Source of the DNA: Chryseobacterium sp. CH21
Lineage (GTDB): Bacteria > Bacteroidota > Bacteroidia > Flavobacteriales > Weeksellaceae
Length of the DNA stretch: 64,000 nt
Direction: 5' to 3'
Assembly (NCBI RefSeq): GCF_004119445.1
Contig: NZ_QICI01000029.1
Location: 1-64,000 of the forward strand
Below the pieces are notes generated by a model that searched no databases, was not told the origin of the DNA, and saw only the letters and a list, made by a program, of their open reading frames with translations. A program made the translations under genes and the position numbers. Position 1 is the first letter of the stretch. Each line of letters opens with the position of its first letter. Below, piece by piece: positions 8,386 to 16,337 of the stretch.

Positions 8386-9904
8386 CTATTGCAACCACCA
8401 AGGTTTGGAGTTGATATTATCACTTCCTCCATACTGAGCAGCCAGAGCAGCTTTTAAATTGTTGCTGTTATAGCTGTATTCCGATTGCGGATATCTGAAT
8501 CTGAAAGGCGCTGCAACTCCTGCTTTCAGAGGATAGTTTGGATATCCAGTTCTCAGATAATCGTAATAAGACGTCCATTGTGCCTGGTGAAACATGGTCA
8601 TGTATTTTTGAGTCATGATTTTTTCAAGCTGTGTCTGAAGAGAATCTGCATTATTGTAAACTACTAAAGGAGTTGTCAGATATAGATTCACATCAAAGCC
8701 TGAGAAATATTGTCCCGGATTTTTACATACGTTTGATAAAAATTGAAACTAGCTTTAATGGCATTGTCATAATGCGTTTTTGCCGATCCGGAAATCCAGC
8801 CTCTTGCTGTAGCTTCAGCCAGAATAAACTCAAGTTCCGAATAACTTAACACAGAAGCAGGCTCATTGGTAGGATCTTTATAGAAACGATCGTTTACTTT
8901 AGAGATGTTTTTTGCTGTGATCAATGCTGCATTGTCAGAATAAGGTGAGGTAGGGTTTCCTCCGTTGTATCCTGTGTAATCTGTTATGGCTTTTCCTGCT
9001 TCTTTAGCTCCTGTAGTCTGCGCTGCAAAAGTGAACAAACGTGGATCATGTCTGTCTTTGAATAGATTAATGAAATAATCTGCCATATACAAACTGGAAC
9101 CGTATCCGCTGTTGTTAAACATCGTATATCTGCTGTCTGCAGCATCAGCAAACTTAAGCTCACCATTATCTGCAATCGAGGTCATGAGAGACTGGCTCCC
9201 TGCAATAGAAGCAAATTCTGTAGCAATATTATAATTTCCTACAGTTGTTTTTTTGGAAAGCGTGATTAAAACCTTCAGACGGAAAGAATTGATCAGTTTT
9301 TTCCACTTTAAAGCATCTCCGTTGTACACAATGTCGCCTTCAATTTTATCATTGGTATTGATAAGATCATTGGCTTCTTTTAATTCTGATAAAATTCCGG
9401 ACATGATAGCTTCCTGAGCATCATATTTTGGTTGTGTAATTCCGGATTCTCCTTTTGCGGCCTCGGAATAAGGAGTGCTTCCCACTTTTAAACTGATATT
9501 GAAAAATGATAGGCTCTCAGAAATTTACCAATAGCAGCATAGTTTTTATTATTGATTTTTTCCGCTTCCTGCATCATTTTTCCTGTATTCAGAAGTCCTT
9601 TTGTGTAGACTTCGAAAGAGGCATCATTCCATTTCATATACTGATATGAATTTTCACCATCGGTACCAATCATCATTCTTGAAGCGTACATATTATCACC
9701 GTTTACCTGAAACGTATATTTTTCCACATAAGTCAGAAGAAATTTAGGATCAATGCTTGCCTGATCATTAGGATTTTCATTGATTTTATCAAGGTTGGAT
9801 TCACATGAAGCCAATGTCAGAAGTCCGGCAGCAAACATACTCTTCATTAATCTTTTCGCTGTTTTGCCTCTTTGTCCTTTCACTTTGTTTATATTATTTT
9901 TCAT
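8386..9904 (-). CDS. SusD-like (SusD/RagB family 2) outer-membrane lipoprotein, two frame breaks
   Basis: Three adjacent open frames (9904-9488, 9485-8688, 8691-8386) join into one protein of about 504 aa, the normal SusD length. The N-terminus has a lipobox (LLTLASCESNLDKINENPND), typical of the SusD-like_2 group. The middle has FLRAYHF followed by the expected G(S)TPYSEA block. The end has TQKYMTMFHQAQWTSYYDYLRTGYPNY, the usual late SusD region. The breaks fall at a T4A3 stretch (9486-9492) and at a T run (8720-8724), and each is repaired by one added base. The protein would cap the SusC porin encoded just upstream and bind its ligand at the cell surface. I regard the breaks as probable sequence errors, not true inactivation. 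Confidence 0.85.
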
Positions 9905-9924
9905 TGTCTTGACGTACTTTTTAG

Positions 9925-12900
9925 TTAAAACTTAAGATTAAAACCTATTCCGAACCATCTGCTGGACGGATCCTGAATATCATTCTCTGTTTTTGCCTGG
10001 AAATCAGGGTCAGAATAAAGATTCTTTGATTTTTTCCACATCGCCAGGTTATAAGCAGAGATATTGGCGGTGAAACCTTTTACCATTCCTTTCGGATTCA
10101 GTAATGAAGAGAAATCATATTCCAGAACTACAGATCTAAGTTTTACGAAAGTTCTGTCGAAAACGTTGGCAAACTCTTCACTTTCATCCTGTGTTACTCT
10201 TGCCTGGTATGGATAATTCTGTGCCCAGTCCTGGAAGCTGATTGCTTTGGTGTGTGGAGTATACTGGCCTGTTGCCGGATTGTAATTAACCCCATCCGGT
10301 ACAAAATAGTATGTTCCTGGATTGGCGTACTCAAGATCTCTGTAAGCTACAGAATTTGGATGTTTTCCTCCCCACCACATTTTTTCCACTACCTGCGATC
10401 TCATGACACCACCGATGCTTCCATCAATTCCGATATTTAAAGTAAATTTCTTGTATTTGAATGTATTGTTGAAACCGAAAGTCCAGTCCGGATTGAAATG
10501 CCCTAGATTACTTGGTGCATTGGCTCTTGTTGGCATCCCTGTGTTGGCATCCAGAATGACTTTTCCGTCTGGGGATTTTTGCCATGTGTAATCGTAGTAG
10601 CTGTCCATTCTTTCGCCCAACTTAATGTTTTTGTAGTTCGGCATATTGTCATAAATGGAAGTCAGCTTTTGTTCGTAAGTACTCCAGTTGATTAAGGTTT
10701 TCCAGCTGAAATCAGCAGATTTTACCGGAACTAAACCAAGGGAAACTTCAAATCCTTTGGTGGTATATTCATTTCCGTTTACATATTGTGAAGTAAAACC
10801 AGATGATTCCGCAGCCGGGAACTGGAGAATATTATTATAATCTAATGTTCTGAAATAAGTAGCATCTAAAGTAATTCTGTTATTAAGGAAACCTGCGCTT
10901 AACCCTAATTCATAAGATTTTGTCTGCTCCGGTTTCAAAGAGTTTTCTACATTCAGAGTCGTTGGATAATAATATGTAGGATTTCCGTTGAATGTAACTC
11001 CCTGATTATTCAAATAATAATTTCTGATGGAATAAGGCTGGAAGTCGTACGCTACTTTTGCCCATGAAGCAGATAATTTCAGCATATTGATAGACTCCGG
11101 CAATTTTACCAGATTTGAAATAACGGCACTAATGGATGCAGAAGGGTAGAAGTAAGACCTGTTGGCTTTAGGCAATGTGGAAGACCAGTCGTTACGTCCT
11201 GAAATATTAATGAAGAAAGCATTATACAAGCCAATATCAATCGTTGAGTAAGCACTGTAAATCAGTTTTTCCTTCAAATAAGAATAATTTTTCAATGCTC
11301 CAATAGAATTTTCAAAGGAGTAAACTTCAGGAATTTTTAATCCATCCGTAGATCTTTCATTATTATTGTTTTTATAATAGAAAGCTGAACCTCCGGCATT
11401 GATGGTAAAATCAAAGTTTTCAGATATTTTTTTCTTGTAAGTGGCAAGGACATCATAGTTAAGATTCCAGGTTTTATTGTCTTTTAAAATATAACCTCCA
11501 CTTCTTGGCGCACTATAATTGAAATAAGAATAAGGGCTCAATACTTCCGTTTTGCTGTGGTTTTCCACAAGGGATATTTTCCCTTTTACCGAAAGATCCT
11601 GTGTCGCTTTATACTCTAGACCTGTTTGTGCATTGATGATGTTCGTTCTGTTCTGATTTTTATAATACTCAGCCCCGAACCAAGGATTGTTGTACCATGC
11701 ATAGTTCCAGTTGGCCTGTGCTCTTCCTTCTTTTCCTGGAATCCACATATGGTTTTTCAAGGCTTTTCCGTCTACATCACCTCCCATCCAGATCAGAATG
11801 GTGTACATATGTCCGCTTGGGTTGTAATCGTAGTTTGGAATATTAGGGGTAAAAGCTTGGTTGAAATTAAATTTCGTATCAAAGATTAATTTATCTCCAA
11901 GGTGGTTTTCAGATGAAAAGTTGATACCATATTTCTGAAGATAAGAATTGGGAACTCTGTCATCATAATTCATGAAGTTTCCGGAGAACCTGTATACATC
12001 CTTGTTGTCTCTATAGCTGATCGCAAAGTTATTATTATTGATCACTGCAGGCTTTAAGAAAGTACTTAAGTTATCATGATATTTCCAGTCGATTGGAACT
12101 CTTTCGTATCTTGATTTATCATCATACTGAGTTCCTGTCACCGCTCCGTACCACGGAACTACCTGTCCAGTTACTTTATCTCTGATAGGGCTGTTCCACT
12201 GGGCAATCTGTAAACCGGGAACAAATTTTGGACCCCAGATCATATCTCCATCATTCACTCCTCCATCAGCTCCATCCCAGAATTCATATTTTCCATGAGA
12301 ACCATTTCCATACTCGGTTTGAGTTTTCGGAAGATTGGTGAACCCTCCAGTGATCATGGTATTCTGAGAAAATTCTACAGAAAACCCTTTCTTTTTAGCA
12401 TTTTTTGTGGTGATTAAAACAGCTCCGTAACGACCTCTTGAACCATATAAAGCCGAAGCAGTAGCCCCTTTCAGTACGTTGATGTTTTCAATATTATTAG
12501 GATCTAAGTTCTGGAAAACTTCTTTTTCCACAATGACACCGTCAATCACAAAAACCAGATTGGAATTTCCTCTTAAAGTAAACTGTGGAGCCTGCTGCAT
12601 TCCCGTTGGATTGGAAACATTCAAACCGGCTACCTGTCCGGAGAATAAATTTCCAATGCTTGGTGTAGTAATGGTTTCAAACTGTTTTGTTCCCACTTCC
12701 TGAGTAGAATACCCAATTTTTTCTTTCTTCTTAGCAATACCCAGTGCGGTAATTACAACTCCTTCAATCTGCTTTTCGTTGGGCTTTTTTAAAACAATTG
12801 AATACTGTTTTTTTGAAGAAACCTCAACGGTATAAACAGAAAAATCAGGAGCAAAAAACTCAAGAATGTCTTTGGGATTTGCAGAAATGGTAAAATTACC

Positions 12901-13065
12901 ATTTTCGTCTGTAGTAGCAGTCTTTCCTGTGTTTTTGTCGGTGATGTTTACACCGGAAACACTAGAACCGTTTTCAGATTTTACATTTCCTGTAATATTG
13001 ATTTCCTGAGCGGAAAAATAAAGGGGAAGTAAAAAAACGGCAAAAGTGGCTAGAGTCTTCTTCAT
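9925..13065 (-). CDS. SusC/RagA-type TonB-dependent outer-membrane transporter
   Basis: 1046 aa with signal peptide (LLPLYFSAQ). A carboxypeptidase-regulatory-like domain lies at about 22-100 (ITGNVKSENGSSVSGVNITD). The TonB plug follows (VVITALGIAKKKEKIGYS, then LRGNSNLVFVIDGVIVEK, NINVLKGATASALYG, GAVLITTK), then a long beta-barrel ending in an aromatic residue (GIGFNLKF). It is paired with the SusD-like gene 20 bases downstream. The complex imports an oligomeric ligand across the outer membrane, but the substrate cannot be read from sequence. The nearby phospholipase C is suggestive only. Confidence 0.93.
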   Translation of the reverse strand: MKKTLATFAVFLLPLYFSAQEINITGNVKSENGSSVSGVNITDKNTGKTATTDENGNFTISANPKDILEFFAPDFSVYTVEVSSKKQYSIVLKKPNEKQIEGVVITALGIAKKKEKIGYSTQEVGTKQFETITTPSIGNLFSGQVAGLNVSNPTGMQQAPQFTLRGNSNLVFVIDGVIVEKEVFQNLDPNNIENINVLKGATASALYGSRGRYGAVLITTKNAKKKGFSVEFSQNTMITGGFTNLPKTQTEYGNGSHGKYEFWDGADGGVNDGDMIWGPKFVPGLQIAQWNSPIRDKVTGQVVPWYGAVTGTQYDDKSRYERVPIDWKYHDNLSTFLKPAVINNNNFAISYRDNKDVYRFSGNFMNYDDRVPNSYLQKYGINFSSENHLGDKLIFDTKFNFNQAFTPNIPNYDYNPSGHMYTILIWMGGDVDGKALKNHMWIPGKEGRAQANWNYAWYNNPWFGAEYYKNQNRTNIINAQTGLEYKATQDLSVKGKISLVENHSKTEVLSPYSYFNYSAPRSGGYILKDNKTWNLNYDVLATYKKKISENFDFTINAGGSAFYYKNNNNERSTDGLKIPEVYSFENSIGALKNYSYLKEKLIYSAYSTIDIGLYNAFFINISGRNDWSSTLPKANRSYFYPSASISAVISNLVKLPESINMLKLSASWAKVAYDFQPYSIRNYYLNNQGVTFNGNPTYYYPTTLNVENSLKPEQTKSYELGLSAGFLNNRITLDATYFRTLDYNNILQFPAAESSGFTSQYVNGNEYTTKGFEVSLGLVPVKSADFSWKTLINWSTYEQKLTSIYDNMPNYKNIKLGERMDSYYDYTWQKSPDGKVILDANTGMPTRANAPSNLGHFNPDWTFGFNNTFKYKKFTLNIGIDGSIGGVMRSQVVEKMWWGGKHPNSVAYRDLEYANPGTYYFVPDGVNYNPATGQYTPHTKAISFQDWAQNYPYQARVTQDESEEFANVFDRTFVKLRSVVLEYDFSSLLNPKGMVKGFTANISAYNLAMWKKSKNLYSDPDFQAKTENDIQDPSSRWFGIGFNLKF

Positions 13066-13076
13066 TTTTTTGAAGG

Positions 13077-13084
13077 CAAATTTA
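13077..13084 (-). promoter_or_regulatory. Possible Bacteroidota -7 box for the SusC gene
   Basis: The minus strand reads TAAATTTG, matching TAnnTTTG, 12 bases before the SusC start. I see no good -33 TTTG at the usual distance, so support is moderate. Confidence 0.4.
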
Positions 13085-13230
13085 GCAGAGCACTGTTACC
13101 TGTATTTTAATGAAGTATTAAAATAAAAATACGATTTTAATATTTTTTAACAGGAAGAATTAATAGAAAGGTAAAACAAAAGACGTCTTTTGTATAGGGA
13201 CTTTTGCTTTATTATATGGATATTAATATA

Positions 13231-13395
13231 AAGAAGGAAGCTGGGAGAGAGAGGCTGGAAGTTATTGTGGTATTGTCAACTTCTTGAAATCCTCCGTAAT
13301 AAATTTTCTAAGAAAAACTTCCGTCTTATGAAAGAAACAGATTGTGAAAATAGGACTCTGATAACTTCCAGCCCCCAGCTTCCCTCTTTCTTTCT
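13231..13395. repeat. Intergenic inverted-repeat element with ggaagctggg...ggctggaagttat arms
   Basis: Left arm 13231-13265 and right arm 13360-13395 are near-perfect inverted copies: both contain GGAAGCTGGG, then GGCTGGAAGTTAT after a short gap. About 95 bases separate them. The right arm ends three bases before the stop codon of the Omp85-like gene, so the element may also terminate transcription. No coding content. Similar but degraded arms appear around 23945-24246. Confidence 0.7.
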
Positions 13396-13398
13396 TTT

Positions 13399-15009
13399 TT
13401 AAAACCTGCTCAGAATTCCCCAGTGGATTTTAATATCATTAAACTTAAAAGGATTTCCAAATTCGTTACCATTAGACAGCTGGAAACTCATCAGACCGAT
13501 AGGAATGAAGAAATTGAAACCGAGCCCAACACTGTAGAGTTTGGGTTTTACATTCAATGATTTATTATTGAGCTGTCCATATTGCCCAAAAACATCGAAG
13601 AATGCCTGATTACCGATCAGATACCGGTATTCCAGACTTCCGTAGTAATAAAAGTCGGCGGCCAGAGAGCTCTCATTGAATCCCCGCATGGAGTTCCAGC
13701 CCCCGAAACGGTATAATTCATTGGTAGAGAATGCTATTTTAGAATCCATCATAGCCCCTTCTCCTTTAATATTCAAAAAGTGGTTTCCTGAAATATGATA
13801 ATTATGTTCCCCGAAGAAATAAAACTGATTTTGATTAGCTTTGATATTGTCTTTGGAATAAGTAGTTGTTAAAAAGTCATATCCGGCATTGATTCTTGTC
13901 TTATAAAGGAATAGATCAATATCAGTAGGTTCTACCATTTCAAACCATATCCCGATTCCCCGTTTGTTATAATCTTTTCCCTGAACGTATAGTGTGTCAA
14001 TAATAGTAGAGGTTTCCAAGGTTGCTCTTAAACCTATTTTATTCCTGTTATTGATATGATAATAAAAAGCAGGAAGGAATTTTACATTGGCAAAAGTAGA
14101 ATCCTGTCGGTAAATATTTACTTTGGTATCCATTCCTACATTTGATTTGAACAGATATGGAATATCTACACGAAGATCAAAAGTCTGCCCTTTATCCGGG
14201 TTTCTCTGCCAGTATAAATTGACCGTTTCAAAACCATTGAACATATTCCTGAAGTTGACATTCATCGTTCCGTTTAATGTAAATTTGGAAGTTTTATCAT
14301 TTCCGAAACCGATTACCCCGTCAAAAGTATTTGTTTTTTTCTTTTCCAGAAAGAGGTAGATACTTGTGGAGTCTTTTGTGAATAGAGATTGTGGCTGCCG
14401 TTCGAGAGTCAGAAAAGGATGACTTTGAAACGTTTTATTGATGGCCAAAAGGTTTTTATCATCATAATTTTTACCTTTAAACTCCTTTTCTAAGTTCTTG
14501 ATAAATCTTTTCGGAACCTTTTCGTATCCTTTGACTACGAAGCCATCTATCGTTCTTTTATCATTCTTATTAATATCCAGTTCTACAATTGGATAACCAT
14601 TTTTCTGGCCTTTATATTTAGACTTAATTCTGCTGAAAGAATAACCTTCATCAATATACGTCTTGTTGATGCTTTTTTTAGTTGAATCTAAATTTTTAGT
14701 AAAAAAGTCTTTCTGAATCTTCAGTTTCTGAACCAGAGAATCCGTAAGGTTTACATATGTTTCATTGAAATTTTTTCCTTTGTCATAGAAAATCTCTGTA
14801 CTGTCGCCTTTTACTTTTACATCTTTCAGTTGGGTGAAAAAATAATTACTTTGGGCTAAAGAATCCAGAAATTTCACTGCAGAAGTTGAATCCTTTACTT
14901 TTTTTCTGGTTTTAGTTTCCGTGTCAATCAACCAATACTGTTTCTTCTGCGCTTGTGTGAAAACGCAGAACAGTACAAAAAATATTTTCAGAAACAGTTT
15001 CAATCCCAA
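13399..15009 (-). CDS. Omp85/TamA-like outer-membrane protein
   Basis: 536 aa with a hydrophobic signal peptide (FFVLFCVFTQAQ). Residues 60-215 look like one or two POTRA-type modules (IDGFVVKGYEKVPKRFIKNLEKEFKG). The rest is a 16-strand-like barrel with the characteristic (V/M)RGF motif of Omp85 proteins (GGWNSMRGFNESS, near residue 435) and a terminal aromatic (ILSRF). The family inserts or exports proteins or lipids at the outer membrane. The barrel is smaller than BamA, more like TamA or a TPS-type transporter. No ATG is available in frame upstream because a stop intervenes. The start given is TTG, which fits the signal peptide but is unusual and could be affected by the local sequence quality. 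Confidence 0.75.
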   Translation of the reverse strand: MGLKLFLKIFFVLFCVFTQAQKKQYWLIDTETKTRKKVKDSTSAVKFLDSLAQSNYFFTQLKDVKVKGDSTEIFYDKGKNFNETYVNLTDSLVQKLKIQKDFFTKNLDSTKKSINKTYIDEGYSFSRIKSKYKGQKNGYPIVELDINKNDKRTIDGFVVKGYEKVPKRFIKNLEKEFKGKNYDDKNLLAINKTFQSHPFLTLERQPQSLFTKDSTSIYLFLEKKKTNTFDGVIGFGNDKTSKFTLNGTMNVNFRNMFNGFETVNLYWQRNPDKGQTFDLRVDIPYLFKSNVGMDTKVNIYRQDSTFANVKFLPAFYYHINNRNKIGLRATLETSTIIDTLYVQGKDYNKRGIGIWFEMVEPTDIDLFLYKTRINAGYDFLTTTYSKDNIKANQNQFYFFGEHNYHISGNHFLNIKGEGAMMDSKIAFSTNELYRFGGWNSMRGFNESSLAADFYYYGSLEYRYLIGNQAFFDVFGQYGQLNNKSLNVKPKLYSVGLGFNFFIPIGLMSFQLSNGNEFGNPFKFNDIKIHWGILSRF

Positions 15010-15152
15010 ATGTATCTACACCAGACAAACGATGAAATTAAGCATAATGAAGATAAAACTTAAAGCAAAGCTTATCTTAATGAATCTTTACAACTTAATT
15101 CTTCTTAATGGTTTAAAATTTTATTATCAAATAACTTTCTATACAACTGAAA

Positions 15153-15941
15153 CTAATCCAGTTTATTATATTTCTTCATCAAATTCTCATAAGTTCCCTG
15201 TGGAAGAATCCATTTCAAAGGAACTCCGATTTTCTGCCCGAATTTACCAAAATAATAATGAGCTTTCCATTTATTTTTTGCTAAAAGTTTTTCAATGTAT
15301 TCTGCTACTTCCAAAGGCTCAGTTCCGTCATTCACATGGGAATTCATCAGCGCGTATACTTTGTCGAAAACATTTTTATACGGCTGGGAAACCTGTGCTA
15401 TCACTCTGTTGTCTGCAATATTGGTTTTAATATCTCCCAAATGCAGCGAGCATACATCAATATTCCACGGATACACTTCATACCTCATTGCTTCCGTTAC
15501 TTTATCCAAGGCCGATTTTGAAGCCGAGTAAAATCCACGGAAAGGCAGCCCCATTTCACTTCCGATACTGGAAACATTGATGATTTTTCCAAATTTATGT
15601 TCACGCATGTTCGGAAGAACGGCACTCATCATCTGTACAGGTCCGGCAAGATTCAGACTGAAAAGTTTGAGAATATCTTCTTTGGTAGAATCTTCTACAG
15701 CGCCTACCATTCCCATTCCGGCATTATTGATCAGAATATCAATTTTAGTTTCTGTTTTTAAAACTTCAGCAATGGCATTCTGAACAGCGATGTTATCGGT
15801 CACATCAGTGGGGATAGATTTGAAGTACTGGCTTTCTGTATGCTTTCTGCTTAATCCATATACTTTATGTCCTTTTTTACCAAAATATTCGGCTAATGCA
15901 AACCCGATTCCTGATGAGGTTCCTGTTATAATGATGGTCAT
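15153..15941 (-). CDS. SDR-family NAD(P)-dependent oxidoreductase
   Basis: 262 aa, classical short-chain dehydrogenase. The nucleotide motif TGTSSGIG is at residues 7-14, NNAG at about 91-94, the catalytic Ser in INVSSIGSEMG, and the YxxxK pair in YSASKSAL near residue 157. An Arg after the second strand (SRKHTE) hints at NADP preference; that is inference. No signal peptide, so it is cytoplasmic. The substrate is unknown. It stands alone, 143 bases from the Omp85-like gene. A TACTTTTG box on the minus strand (16019-16012) could be its -7 element. Confidence 0.9.
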   Translation of the reverse strand: MTIIITGTSSGIGFALAEYFGKKGHKVYGLSRKHTESQYFKSIPTDVTDNIAVQNAIAEVLKTETKIDILINNAGMGMVGAVEDSTKEDILKLFSLNLAGPVQMMSAVLPNMREHKFGKIINVSSIGSEMGLPFRGFYSASKSALDKVTEAMRYEVYPWNIDVCSLHLGDIKTNIADNRVIAQVSQPYKNVFDKVYALMNSHVNDGTEPLEVAEYIEKLLAKNKWKAHYYFGKFGQKIGVPLKWILPQGTYENLMKKYNKLD

Positions 15942-16308
15942 TGAATTCGTATGATTTTTAATGTTTTATTTTTCTTATGATGTCAGTGAGACGTTTTTAA
16001 AGGTCTGTGTTCAAAAGTAAAATCTATTTTCAGCAAATGTAAAAAAAGAAAAATGAACTCAGTTATTTATTATTCCTGAAATAATTTTTAATAATTTCTT
16101 GATCTATTGTCCCGGATTGATGATAAACTTAAAATAAAGTTAATCTCATTTATGTATAGAATATCACTAGAATGATTACTTTTAATTATGTATGTTATTG
16201 GAATACAATTGTTTAATTTTATTTTGTGATATATGCTGTCTTAAAAAAACTAAAATTTCTTAATAAAAACATAAGAAAACCTTAATGAGTGGTGGGAGCA
16301 GGCTGTTC
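15942..16308. other. Divergent intergenic region between SDR and second SusC genes
   Basis: AT-rich and without a gene. It should hold the promoters of both flanking genes: a minus-strand TACTTTTG at 16019-16012 and the plus-strand box listed separately at 16309. I found no operator repeat. Confidence 0.5.
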
Positions 16309-16316
16309 TAATTTTG
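16309..16316 (+). promoter_or_regulatory. Bacteroidota -7 box for the second SusCD operon
   Basis: TAATTTTG matches TAnnTTTG and lies 21 bases before the ATG at 16338, giving a short leader. No clear -33 motif was seen. Confidence 0.5.
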
Positions 16317-16337
16317 CACCTAATCAAAAAGGATATC

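Noticed and set aside
8386..9904. Three separate small genes for the SusD-like protein
   Set aside because: They are contiguous in SusD order and joined by single-base homopolymer changes, so one gene is the better reading.
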